Shown: positions 17,643 to 26,981 of the stretch, in pieces
Position numbering within the stretch: position 1 is the stretch's first letter
How the letters are laid out: each line of letters begins with the position of its first letter
Source of the DNA: Deltaproteobacteria bacterium
GTDB lineage: Bacteria; Desulfobacterota; Desulfobulbia; Desulfobulbales; Desulfocapsaceae
Assembly: GCA_024280265.1 (NCBI GenBank)
Contig: JAJRQL010000037.1
Span: 1-34,174, forward strand
DNA: 34,174 nucleotides
Reading direction: 5' to 3'
Notes under the pieces: model-generated
The model's input: only the letters and a program-made list of their open reading frames with translations
What the model was told of the DNA's origin: nothing
Database searches by the model: none
Translations under genes and position numbers: made by a program

Positions 17643-17915
17643 TCAGGCTGCGACTTTCTCTTCTTTACCATTTTCAGTATCAGGTTATTCGACATTTTCA
17701 CCTTCTACATCAGGCAGGGTATGAATATTTTCAAAGTTTACCTTGTTAGCAGCAACTTCCCGAAGGGTCATTACAACTTCCTTATTCTTTCCTTCCACGA
17801 GATAGGGTTCGCCATGCCGATGCTGGCGAATCCGCTCAACTGCCAGATGCACAAGATCAAAACGTCTGTTTTCACCAATAGTCTCCAGACAATCTTCAAC
17901 GGTAATTCTTGCCAT
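17643..17915 (-). CDS. rpoZ: RNA polymerase omega subunit (possible premature stop)
   Basis: 76 aa as read to the TAA at 17685-17687. The N-terminus MARITVEDCLETIGENRRFD, followed by LVHLAVERIRQHRHGEP and VMTLREVAANKV, is diagnostic of omega, which stabilises RNA polymerase assembly. After the stop the same frame continues for 13 more codons (PDTENGKEEKVAA) to a TGA at 17643-17645, with the charged composition expected of an omega tail. So the TAA may be a recent nonsense change trimming a dispensable tail; the coordinates here include that tail. GAGG seven bases before the ATG is the RBS. The conserved core is intact, so function is probably kept. Confidence 0.9.
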
Positions 17916-18013
17916 TCATAAACCTCAATTCAGTATTTATTAACGATGACTCAGAAAGCAGTCATCTCACAATTATCGATTATTAATGCTTTTTTTTCAG
18001 CCTTAGTTATCTT

Positions 18014-18090
18014 TTGACAAGCTCGTAAAAACTTGAAATTGTAGATGCCTAAGTAAATAAGCGTAGACTTCGAAAAACTTCACATCCGGG
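18014..18090 (+). repeat. repeat family B, copy B3
   Basis: Begins TTGACAAGCTCGTAAAAACT and runs through GTAAATAAGCGTAGACTTCG to ACATCC, nearly identical to the first 75 bases of B1. The hairpin half is absent. It lies between the end of purA and the start of rpoZ. Confidence 0.8.
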
Positions 18091-18112
18091 ACGAAGAGTT
18101 GTTACGACACCA

Positions 18113-19495
<1,383 letters not shown>

Positions 19496-19593
19496 TCAAT
19501 GGACAACCGCGTCAATATAGTCAGACAACGGGCGAAAGTCAATCTTTTGCAGATCGATATTCTGAAACCAGCACTGAAAAATATAATTTAGCC

Positions 19594-19735
19594 AGTGTCC
19601 GTCCAGAAATGAGATTTTTCCTTACAAATCGAGCCGTAGAAGAAATTTTACCGCATGCATATACACGATAGTCCGAGATATATCCCCAAAATCAACGAAG
19701 AGCTAGGTGAAAAAGTTCATTTCCGGACAGGCACT
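19594..19735 (+). repeat. repeat family A, copy A3 (internally deleted)
   Basis: 142 bases; ends AGTGTCCGTCCAGAAATGAG and CATTTCCGGACAGGCACT. The palindrome extends into the flanks (GCC...GGC). The core at 19642-19677 is intact. About 40 bases containing the AACGTT block of A2 and A4 are missing, as expected for a non-autonomous element derivative. Confidence 0.88.
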
Positions 19736-19754
19736 GGCCAAAAAACTCTGGTTC

Positions 19755-19797
19755 TTGACCTGAATCAAGGTTATTCTTTTCTCTTCTCCGGTATACT
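19755..19797 (+). promoter_or_regulatory. FNR/CRP-family site and class II promoter
   Basis: TTGACCTGAATCAA (19755-19768) matches the FNR-type consensus TTGAT-N4-ATCAA at 9 of 10 half-site positions. A -10-like TATACT is at 19792-19797. If transcription starts near 19804, the site is centred at about -42, the class II activator position. It would drive the 4Fe-4S membrane protein gene at 20002. A family C repeat begins at 19801 and so forms the leader. The regulator is inferred, not seen. Confidence 0.6.
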
Positions 19798-19800
19798 TCC

Positions 19801-19942
19801 GACAGCCATGAAAAATTAGGCTTTTCGTTCGAGATCAAGGCATGCAAAAATTTTACCTTAGGCATATTCCTGATATTACGAGGATAAAATTTGGGGTATA
19901 ATGCAGAGATCGCGCGAAAAGACAATTTTGCAAAATTGCCTT
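19801..19942. repeat. repeat family C, copy C2
   Basis: 142 bases aligning end to end with C1. Shared blocks include the core AAATTTTACC...TGATATT (19845-19880), GGATAAAATT, and GCAGAGATCG with GAAAAGACAATT. Ends are more diverged (GACAGCCATG; CAAAATTGCC). It lies between the putative FNR promoter and the start codon at 20002. Confidence 0.78.
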
Positions 19943-20001
19943 CAAACTATTATCCTGTACCCACTTACTCTTACTTAAAATTGCCAGATCAGGACTACAA
20001 A

Positions 20002-21018
20002 ATGATACAACTCAGTGACGACAAAATCTTTGGCCTAAAAATCAGCCAGCTGCGTTTTCTATGTCAATCTCTTTTTGCAATCTTCATCACTTACGTGGGA
20101 TGGCAATTTTATTCCTTTTACCTCTGGGCCATCGCTCCTGCTGACAATGCATTTGTGCCGAGCCCCGCTGCAGTGGAGGCTTTCCTGCCCATTGGCGCCC
20201 TGGTCAGCCTTAAGCGACTCATACTTGGTGCAGAATTCGACACAATTCATCCGGCCGGGCTCACTATTTTCATTGCAGCTATCCTGATCAGTCTGTTTTT
20301 ACGCAAAGGGTTCTGCGGCTGGATCTGCCCCATAGGATTTTCCTCAAACCTTGCTGAACGATTTGGAAAAAAAACAGGAATCATGGTCTCCCTGCCCAAC
20401 TGGATAGACCTGCCCCTTCTCACAATCAAGTATCTGCTTCTCGGCTTTTTTTCCTATCTGATTCTCTGGCAGATGGACCTCAAAGAACTCACAGACTTTC
20501 ATCACTCTCCCTACAACCTGATAAGCGACGCCAAGATGTTGCATTTTTTCCTCCAGCCAAGTGTTCTTGCAGGTTCCATCATGCTGGGAATAATTCTCCT
20601 TTCTTTTGTCATTCGAAATTTCTGGTGCAGGCACCTCTGTCCCTATGGCGCTCTCCTTGGGATCGCTGCACTCCTCAGCCCATTACAGGTCAGACGTGAC
20701 CCTGAGTCCTGTACCAGCTGTAAGAAATGTGAAAAAATCTGTCCGGCGACCATTCATATCACAAGAAGAAAAACAGTGCGAACCTGTGAATGTATCGGCT
20801 GCCTCGAATGCATTCAGGCCTGCCCTGTAGACGACTGCCTGACCCTTGCCAGTCCCTGCAAGCCAAAGATCAAGCCATTACTGCTGCCTGCCATCGTCCT
20901 TGGCCTGTTTTTCCTCTGTTATCTTGTTGCAAGACTCACCGGCCACTGGAACAGTGAAATCCCGATAGAGGTCTTTCAGCGATATTACCAGATGATTGGA
21001 GATATCGGACACCCATAA
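20002..21018 (+). CDS. polytopic membrane protein with 4Fe-4S clusters (NapH/CcoG-like)
   Basis: 338 aa from ATG 20002 with AGGA eight bases upstream. About five TM segments, for example LCQSLFAIFITYVGWQFYSF at residue 15, PAGLTIFIAAILISLFL, LAGSIMLGIILLSFVI and LLLPAIVLGLFFLCYLV. Two CxxxCP motifs lie at membrane edges (FCGWICPIGF and WCRHLCPYGALLG), as in NapH and NosR. Then come two ferredoxin-type motifs, CTSCKKCEKICP and CECIGCLECIQACP, the cytoplasmic clusters. This suggests electron transfer between the quinone pool and a periplasmic or cytoplasmic partner. No catalytic subunit is adjacent; tatB and tatC follow. Regulation by an FNR-like factor is suggested by the site at 19755. Confidence 0.85.
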   Translation: MIQLSDDKIFGLKISQLRFLCQSLFAIFITYVGWQFYSFYLWAIAPADNAFVPSPAAVEAFLPIGALVSLKRLILGAEFDTIHPAGLTIFIAAILISLFLRKGFCGWICPIGFSSNLAERFGKKTGIMVSLPNWIDLPLLTIKYLLLGFFSYLILWQMDLKELTDFHHSPYNLISDAKMLHFFLQPSVLAGSIMLGIILLSFVIRNFWCRHLCPYGALLGIAALLSPLQVRRDPESCTSCKKCEKICPATIHITRRKTVRTCECIGCLECIQACPVDDCLTLASPCKPKIKPLLLPAIVLGLFFLCYLVARLTGHWNSEIPIEVFQRYYQMIGDIGHP

Positions 21019-21042
21019 CAAAGACAAAAAAAACCGATGCCG

Positions 21043-21071
21043 TTGACACCCCCTTGCAAATACCGTACATT
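21043..21071 (+). promoter_or_regulatory. sigma-70 type promoter of tatBC
   Basis: TTGACA (21043-21048), a 17-base spacer and TACATT (21066-21071). It lies 66 bases before the tatB start, downstream of the 4Fe-4S protein gene. Good match in boxes and spacing. Confidence 0.6.
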
Positions 21072-21137
21072 TGCCATTCAACGGCCGGTGTGTTTCAGTT
21101 GGGAAATAGTCTCCGGTAGTACAATGAGGTTAAAAGA

Positions 21138-21581
21138 ATGTTTGGCATTGGTTTACCTGAACTTATCCTGATACTGGCCCTGGCACTGATTGTTGTCGGC
21201 CCGGACAAATTACCCGATCTTGCACGCTCAGTTGCCAAGGGGATCCTTGAACTCAAAAAAACTGCCACCACTCTTAAGGAAAGTCTGACCGAAGATGGCA
21301 ATCCCCTTGATGAAATAAAACCTGAAATTGAAAAAGCGTCAAAAGCCCTGACCAATGAGGTCCTTGGAGTGACAAGAGATACCTGGACAGGTGGTGAGCC
21401 CACAAGGATGCCGGAACTCACAGAACTCAACAAGGACAAAGACCCCATAATCGAGGTCACTCCTGAGGAAGAGGCAACACCTCCGGAAACAGCAGTTGGA
21501 GAACCGGAAGCCAAAACAGCAGACGACTCCAAGGCTGTCGAGACTCAGGAGAAGATAAAAACAGAGGAGCCACAGAGCTAG
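21138..21581 (+). CDS. tatB: Sec-independent protein translocase protein TatB
   Basis: 147 aa. One N-terminal TM helix (MFGIGLPELILILALALIVV) with the conserved Glu in PE and the hinge GPDKLPDLARSVAKG, then an amphipathic helix and a long acidic, Pro/Glu-rich disordered tail (EVTPEEEATPPETAVGEPE). Length and the GPDKLP hinge favour TatB over TatA. With TatC it forms the receptor for twin-arginine precursors, here likely periplasmic Fe-S and molybdopterin enzymes. No tatA is seen in the window. Its stop overlaps the tatC start by one base. Confidence 0.92.
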   Translation: MFGIGLPELILILALALIVVGPDKLPDLARSVAKGILELKKTATTLKESLTEDGNPLDEIKPEIEKASKALTNEVLGVTRDTWTGGEPTRMPELTELNKDKDPIIEVTPEEEATPPETAVGEPEAKTADDSKAVETQEKIKTEEPQS

Positions 21582-22327
21582 TGTCCCTCCTTGTCAGAAG
21601 CCTTGAACAGTTTCGACCTCATCATGAGGAATTGCGCCAAAGGCTCATTAAAGTATTTGCGGCCCTGGCAATCAGTTCCGGCCTGGCCTATTTCTTCTCG
21701 GAAGAGATAGCCAGATTTTTTATGGAGCCGCTGTTTGCAGCGAGCCCCTACCTCGACCACCTGGTATATACCAATCTGCCAGAAGCCTTTCTTTCCTACC
21801 TCAAGTTATCCCTGCTGGTTGGGATTGTCTTCAGCTTTCCTTTTATCCTCTTTCAAATCTGGATGTTCATCTCTCCCGGACTGCGAAGCAACGAAAAAAG
21901 ATTTGCTGTCACTGTTGTTTTCTGGGCCACTCTCCTCTTTGGGACAGGTGCCGTCTTTGCCCTGTTCGGAGTACTTCCGCGAATGCTCCTCTATTTTATG
22001 AGCTACGCCGGAGAAAACCTGGAACCCCTCCCCAAATTTGGGAAATACCTCACCTTTGTGGCTCGTACCATACTGGCATTCGGACTTTCCTTCGAAATCC
22101 CCTTCCTCATGGTCATGGCAGGTAGAGCGGGATTCGTACAAGCCTCATATTTTCGTTCCAAACGTATGTATTTTTATGGTGCCATCGTTTTCATGGCATT
22201 TCTTCTCACTGCAGGGGATTTCATGGCCACAGGCCTCCTCGCAGTTCCCCTCTTTTTCCTCTATGAAGCAGGTATCTTTCTCACTGCAGTCTTTGGAAAA
22301 AAGAAGGAAACCATCATCAAAAAGTAA
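21581..22327 (+). CDS. tatC: Sec-independent protein translocase protein TatC
   Basis: 248 aa, six TM helices. GTG start at 21581 overlaps the tatB stop (TAGTG). Conserved TatC features: HHEELRQRLIKVF at the N-terminus, FLSYLKLSLLVGIVFSFPFI, FQIWMFISPGL, the NEKRF loop, YLTFVARTILAFGLSFEIPF and the last helices ending at KKKETIIKK. It is the twin-arginine signal receptor of the inner membrane. Convergent with the radical SAM gene; I see no clear terminator in the 100 bases between. Confidence 0.95.
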   Translation: MSLLVRSLEQFRPHHEELRQRLIKVFAALAISSGLAYFFSEEIARFFMEPLFAASPYLDHLVYTNLPEAFLSYLKLSLLVGIVFSFPFILFQIWMFISPGLRSNEKRFAVTVVFWATLLFGTGAVFALFGVLPRMLLYFMSYAGENLEPLPKFGKYLTFVARTILAFGLSFEIPFLMVMAGRAGFVQASYFRSKRMYFYGAIVFMAFLLTAGDFMATGLLAVPLFFLYEAGIFLTAVFGKKKETIIKK

Positions 22328-22430
22328 GTGCCCACGCCCAATTCCCGGCAGTTCCAACGTGATCACCAAAATCCAACCCTCCATCCATCAAGCGAAGAGA
22401 GGACAGGAACAGATACGATTTGCATCTGAC

Positions 22431-23444
22431 TCAAGGTGATGGTCTGATTTCCTGCTTCAGTAAACAGCAGGAGATGCGGTGTTCTGGCTTACCATCCACG
22501 TCATAATCTATGGTATCAGGCTGCAGCAGTTTATTCATGACACATCCCTCAGCAATATTCAGCTTGAATAAGTCATCTTCTGTAAGTCCGTGTTTCGTTA
22601 TCAGAATATCATTTTGTATTTCAAGAGAATGTATGGGATGATCTTCGCAGAGGGGACAGCGGTAAACCCGTCCATTGGGGAATACAAAGAAATTTTCAGT
22701 GACAAGACCTGCACACTCAAATTTTTCATCGGGATCAAGGAACACCCTGGGAAAAGTCACATGAATCCCCTCTCCAGCGGCCTGAGCAGCAACTTCGGGT
22801 ACCGTGGCCAGCCACTGCTCAGGACTCACTTGCCATCCCTGCCCCCCCGCACCTTCCTGAGCTGACCTGCCACGAAGCCCAATCACCTGAATGAAAAATC
22901 GTTTCACACCTATTTCTTTCAGCAGGGGCAGCATGCGATGCAGATGGTTGATATTGAGACTTGAAACGGTATACATAACAGAGACATTAAATCCTCCTGC
23001 CACGGCCTTACGCATATTCATGGTACACACCTCAAAGACCCCGTCGCCGCGAATAGGATCATTCACTGCCGCATCCGCTCCATCAAGACTGAATCTCAAA
23101 TAATCAAGCTGCTCAGGGCTGGTTTTTCGTAACAGATCATTAAAGAGAAAACCATTGGAATCCACTGTCACCGCCATCCCCAACTCTTTTGCTCTTGCTA
23201 TGCCAAGAGCCAGACCAGGGTGCATTGTGGGCTCCCCGCCAAGAAAAATCACATTAGTTTTCTTTTCCGGATCAGAAAAGAGTTCCAGCCATTTGAGCAT
23301 CCTGTCATTGGGAAGTGTTGTTGTGCCATGCTGTTCACTGTTAATATAGCAATGGCGACAGGAGAGGTTGCAGGCTGTCAGGATATGAAAGAAGAGATTA
23401 CGTTCTCCAGGCTTAAAAGCCACTGTCCGAGCTTGTGAGGTCAT
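22431..23444 (-). CDS. radical SAM protein with C-terminal Cys-rich (SPASM-like) region
   Basis: 337 aa. The radical SAM motif CNLSCRHC is at C25, C29 and C32, followed by VIFLGGEPTMHPG (the GGE motif) and VTVDSNGF. The C-terminus has further Cys: KFECAG, YRCPLCED, EGCVMN and ISCC, consistent with an auxiliary Fe-S cluster as in SPASM/twitch enzymes, which often modify peptides or proteins. The substrate is unknown, and no obvious precursor peptide gene lies nearby. It is the last gene of the minus-strand cluster 26526-22431 (80-base gap to the deaminase-like gene), so it may act with that cluster. Confidence 0.85.
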   Translation of the reverse strand: MTSQARTVAFKPGERNLFFHILTACNLSCRHCYINSEQHGTTTLPNDRMLKWLELFSDPEKKTNVIFLGGEPTMHPGLALGIARAKELGMAVTVDSNGFLFNDLLRKTSPEQLDYLRFSLDGADAAVNDPIRGDGVFEVCTMNMRKAVAGGFNVSVMYTVSSLNINHLHRMLPLLKEIGVKRFFIQVIGLRGRSAQEGAGGQGWQVSPEQWLATVPEVAAQAAGEGIHVTFPRVFLDPDEKFECAGLVTENFFVFPNGRVYRCPLCEDHPIHSLEIQNDILITKHGLTEDDLFKLNIAEGCVMNKLLQPDTIDYDVDGKPEHRISCCLLKQEIRPSP

Positions 23445-23524
23445 TGCTTTGAAGTTTGTAAGAGGATGCTGAAAAGGTATCCCTTACTGACAACGTCCGG
23501 GACACTGCAAAATCCACAGAGAAC

Positions 23525-24034
23525 TTACTGCTTCATGGTGTAGTTGGCAAGTAATGAGTCTTTCCAGTAGGGATTTTCAGGGTTGGAAAAAAAACGCTGG
23601 AACAGTTCGAGACTCTTGTCACGCAGAATACCTGATACAATGGTGATTTCCATCTCGGCATACAGAGGATGTAACTGATCCAAAGGAAGATCTGTACCTC
23701 CCCCCATCACATCCTCATAAGCGTATACAATATTCCGGATACCATTCAGTATCAGAGTGGAATAACACATCAGACAGGGTTCCATGGTGCTGTAAACCAC
23801 AATACTTTTGCTTTCTATCGCGGTATCTTCCGCCAGGAACCTTCGCAATGCCACGATTTCAGCATGATCAATCTCATTGACCAGCTCCTGTTTCTCGCTG
23901 CTGTGCTCACGTTGTCCGGAAACAACGACCCTGCCATCACTCACAAAAACTACCCCAACCGGGAACTGGCCCTGCAGCAACGCCTCTCTGGCCTGCTCCA
24001 GTGCCAGTCCCATGTATGTATCATGATCTCCCAT
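23525..24034 (-). CDS. cytidine-deaminase-fold nucleoside/base deaminase
   Basis: 169 aa. ATG 24034 is preferred to the GTG one codon upstream. The zinc site is complete: H57-A-E59 (DHAEIVALRRF) and P86-C87..C90 (MEPCLMCYSTLI). The substrate pocket region GQFPVGVVFVSDGR matches the TadA/guanine-deaminase/CDA branch. The first-shell sequence PCLMCYST differs from the TadA form (PCxMCxGA), and no tRNA-binding basic patch is obvious, so a free base or nucleoside substrate is more likely than tRNA. It lies between the zinc-ribbon gene (53 bases) and the radical SAM gene (80 bases). Confidence 0.85.
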   Translation of the reverse strand: MGDHDTYMGLALEQAREALLQGQFPVGVVFVSDGRVVVSGQREHSSEKQELVNEIDHAEIVALRRFLAEDTAIESKSIVVYSTMEPCLMCYSTLILNGIRNIVYAYEDVMGGGTDLPLDQLHPLYAEMEITIVSGILRDKSLELFQRFFSNPENPYWKDSLLANYTMKQ

Positions 24035-24090
24035 CACTCACCGCCAAAAGAATGTGTGCCCTCGTCCCCATTTCTCCATAAGAACGACCA

Positions 24091-25338
24091 CTATAACTTT
24101 CTACCAAAACGTAATACAGACTTTGCCACAGAAATCCCAGTCTGTTCCTGCACAAAATCATGGCCCTGATCTGCAAAAGGCAGGTAACTGAGGGTGGTGG
24201 CAACAGGATGAAAATACATTTCAGGGAGCAGTGGCAAGAGTTTTCTCTTATTTAAGGCAACAGCCGCAACAAAACTCTTTATGGCCTGAACAGCTTCTTT
24301 CCGCTGCAGGGTCACGGGATGCATCCTTCCGACCATAACAGAATCGCCTGGAGGAATTCTTTCCTGAGACAGGGTTACGGTCTTCCCGAGGCGCAGGAAG
24401 GTGGAAGGCCTCAGTGTAAATGCCGGTACCCATATCTCTAATTCCATCTCTGTGTGTTTTGCCATAACTACCCGTGGCTGATTAGTAACACGCAGTAAAT
24501 CCCCAAAACTCTCCAGACCGTTTTCAGGGGAGCGAACCTGAAGTTTCCAAAAGGGAAGATAATACACATTACTATCTATCGAACTCACCTTTTCCCAGTC
24601 TATTGAGCTGAAACTTCCACGCCTCTCCTCCCAGGAAGAGTGACAGTTGTGACACAAGAGCACAAGACTGTCATGCTCTCCAGACAAAGCATCACCACAA
24701 TGAGGACAAAGTGTTGCCAGAAAACGGGGCGTCCAGGTTTCACGATAGCGAACGCCCTGAGCCATCATCCTTTCTGACGACCCGCCACTGGCCATTACCT
24801 TGTTGGTAACCGCATCATAAAGAACACCATCTGCCACATAGAGAGGGAGATATATACAACTCAGTGTCTCACCTATATATGCACGGTGATAAAACGGAGC
24901 CTCAATGTTCTCAGAATCAATGACTGTAAGTAAAGCTGCACGCTCAAGCAGTACCTGTGCCTTTATCGTCTGACGCAGAAACACCCCTTTGATATCACTG
25001 CTTACCAGAGATATCGGCATGGCCTGTGGTCTGAGCCCGAGGGATGGCGGTAAAATCGCAGTATCCATACCCTGCTGAGTGGTATCAACAACCTTAAACT
25101 TCTGAAATTTCCCCTTACAGTAATAAACATTCCCCTTAAAGCGCAGATACGGAGCATAAAACATGCTGCGCCGGTCAATATGCGCGGGCGCTTTGTCGGG
25201 GAGAGTAAATCGAAATACCCCGCTGGTGATCATAAAGTTCTGCACTTCACAGTAGGGACAACGAATCAGCCTGTCTGCCTCATGCAGTTCGATCCCTGCA
25301 CCACAGGAGGGGCAGTTCTGGTGGATTGTCAGATCCAT
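24091..25338 (-). CDS. zinc-ribbon protein (TFIIB-type ribbon, YdjG-like)
   Basis: 415 aa, no signal peptide and no clear membrane helix. It starts with a zinc ribbon (CPSCGAGIELHEADRLIRC, then PYC). A second ribbon is in the middle (LCPHCGDALSGEHDSLVLLC, then HNCHSSWEE, about residues 215-245). The beta-rich remainder shows internal similarity: the phrase FYAPYLRFKGNVYYC in the first half is echoed by YYLPFWKLQV in the second. Proteins of this plan occur beside SPFH/zinc-ribbon proteins of the YdjI type, as in the Bacillus ydj operon that works with PspA at the membrane. Here it is 60 bases downstream of such a partner. No PspA gene is in the window. Family plan: fairly confident. Membrane-stress role: inference from relatives. 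Confidence 0.7.
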   Translation of the reverse strand: MDLTIHQNCPSCGAGIELHEADRLIRCPYCEVQNFMITSGVFRFTLPDKAPAHIDRRSMFYAPYLRFKGNVYYCKGKFQKFKVVDTTQQGMDTAILPPSLGLRPQAMPISLVSSDIKGVFLRQTIKAQVLLERAALLTVIDSENIEAPFYHRAYIGETLSCIYLPLYVADGVLYDAVTNKVMASGGSSERMMAQGVRYRETWTPRFLATLCPHCGDALSGEHDSLVLLCHNCHSSWEERRGSFSSIDWEKVSSIDSNVYYLPFWKLQVRSPENGLESFGDLLRVTNQPRVVMAKHTEMELEIWVPAFTLRPSTFLRLGKTVTLSQERIPPGDSVMVGRMHPVTLQRKEAVQAIKSFVAAVALNKRKLLPLLPEMYFHPVATTLSYLPFADQGHDFVQEQTGISVAKSVLRFGRKL

Positions 25339-25398
25339 GGTACGTCATCAGAAGAAAAGCGAGTATCACTGCATCGCGGATTCATCGTCAGGTACAAT

Positions 25399-26526
25399 TT
25401 ACAACTTCTGTCCACATTGATTACAGAACATGGCTCCGGGCATGTTCTCCTCATGACACAGCGGACAGATAACCATTGATGGCTTTTCACCTGTTGGCCG
25501 ACCACATTTAGAACAGAACCGGGCATTAGGAGCAAGGTTCTTACCACAATTGACACACTGGCTCAACACCAGCTGTTGATGACCACAGAGCGGACAAAAC
25601 CTGGCACCTCCCGGGATCTGATTCTGACAGTCAGGACAGGCAACCGTGTTTTCCCTGGAGGACGAACCATCCTGAGGAGTCGAACTTGCAGCAAACATGG
25701 CAGGCATCATCATCCCCAACCCCACGCCCATGCCAGCGCCTGCTTCTCCCTGGTTCTCTGCAGCCTTTTCCATGGCCATGGCCGCCTTCATCTTCACAAA
25801 TTTGTCAATGTCACTTATGACACGTAACCTGCCCTTGTCATCAATGGCCTTCTGCACCTCTTCAGGTGGAGTAATGGAAGTAATATAGAGATGACTGAGG
25901 TGAAGCCCAAAGTGAGAAAAATCACCGACAAGACGCTTCTGCAGTTCGACGGAGAGTTCATCAAACTGCCCGGCAAGATTCAATATGGTATCCAGGGTTT
26001 CACCTAGATAATCATTGAAACGGGAGACAATAACCTGCTTGAGGTACCCGGAAATATTGTCAGTGGTAAATTTTCCCATGGTGCCAACGAGCGAATTGAT
26101 AAAAAGCACCGGTTGAACAATCTGGATATTAAATACGCCATGGGCACGAAGCCGGATAAGACCGAGTTCACTGTCCTTAAACGCTACCGGGCTCCTGGTT
26201 CCCCATTTGAGATTGGTAAAATATTTCAGATTAACCATGTACACTTCAGCTCGAAGCGGACTGCTGCCACGCCATGGAATAGAGAGTATTTTGGTCAGAA
26301 TAGGGAGGTTGCCGGTCTTTAAGGTATGACGTCCAGGACCAAACGCATCACAGGCCTTTCCTTTATAAAACAGTACAGCAGCCTGGCTCTCACGAACCGT
26401 GAGCTGGGCACCCCACTTTATTTCACCCGAACCTGTTTCCGGAAGACGGTGGACAAGCTCTTCACCAGTTTCGTCAAACCATTCAATATTTTCAAGAAAG
26501 ACTGCACTGTCAAACCGGTTTACCAT
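25399..26526 (-). CDS. SPFH-domain protein with C-terminal zinc ribbons (YdjI/virion-core type)
   Basis: 375 aa from ATG 26526 with GGGAG seven bases upstream; an extension to 26574 enters a repeat. The N-terminal 220 residues are an SPFH (stomatin/flotillin-like) domain of the type starting with LTVRESQAAVLFYKGKACDAF and FGPGRHTLKTGNLP, continuing to LHLSHLYITSITPPEEVQKA. A short Met/Gly-rich linker (GMGVGLGMMMPAM) follows. The end has several zinc ribbons: CPDCQNQIPGGARFCPLC, CVNCGKNLAPNARFCSKC and CPLCHEENMPGAMFCNQC. Relatives act as membrane-associated scaffolds recruiting PspA-like proteins. It is the first gene of the four-gene minus-strand cluster. Confidence 0.85.
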   Translation of the reverse strand: MVNRFDSAVFLENIEWFDETGEELVHRLPETGSGEIKWGAQLTVRESQAAVLFYKGKACDAFGPGRHTLKTGNLPILTKILSIPWRGSSPLRAEVYMVNLKYFTNLKWGTRSPVAFKDSELGLIRLRAHGVFNIQIVQPVLFINSLVGTMGKFTTDNISGYLKQVIVSRFNDYLGETLDTILNLAGQFDELSVELQKRLVGDFSHFGLHLSHLYITSITPPEEVQKAIDDKGRLRVISDIDKFVKMKAAMAMEKAAENQGEAGAGMGVGLGMMMPAMFAASSTPQDGSSSRENTVACPDCQNQIPGGARFCPLCGHQQLVLSQCVNCGKNLAPNARFCSKCGRPTGEKPSMVICPLCHEENMPGAMFCNQCGQKL

Positions 26527-26548
26527 TCCAACTCTCCCATTAGCATTT

Positions 26549-26696
26549 AGTGTCTTACTCCATAATTCCTGCAATAAAAAAACAGCTCCGCGAGATACGA
26601 GACCCCGAGAAACCGTAGGATTTTTTTAAATCTGCAGTTTAGAGTTACCACCAAGGCATTTAAGCCAGCGACTCTAAAACGTTTCCCGACTTGTCG
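26549..26696 (+). repeat. repeat family D, copy D1
   Basis: Shares with 28302-28489 the left end AGTGTCYTACTCCATAA, a GCGAGRTACGAG block with CCCCGA, and a right end GTTACCRCCAAGGC...CGACTTGTCG. It abuts element A4 directly (the last G of D1 is followed by AGTGTCCGTCC). It occupies the promoter side of the SPFH gene. Confidence 0.65.
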
Positions 26697-26855
26697 AGTG
26701 TCCGTCCAGAAATGAGATTTTTTCTTCTAAATCAAGGGACAGAAGAAATTTTACCGCAGGCATGTATCTGATATTTCGAGCGGCAAAGTACCCAGCTTAT
26801 TTTAACGTTATAAATATTGGGTGAAAAATTTCAAAAGCAACAAAGAGTTAGGGAT
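26697..26855 (+). repeat. repeat family A, copy A4 (right end lost)
   Basis: Begins AGTGTCCGTCCAGAAATGAG and follows the reverse complement of A2 for about 155 bases, through the core (26744-26780), the block CCCAGCTTATTTTAACGTTA and GGGTGAAAAATT, to AAAGAGTTAGG. The right inverted repeat is missing, so this copy is decayed. Confidence 0.85.
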
Positions 26856-26981
26856 GTGACCCGGTAACTCATAAAAAATTTTAACGGGCCAGGGATAACA
26901 GACCTTATTGCATCTTCACCTGATCGGAATTATAATACAAACGAGTAAAAGACAAAAGAATTTTTATGGGAAAATAGAGAC

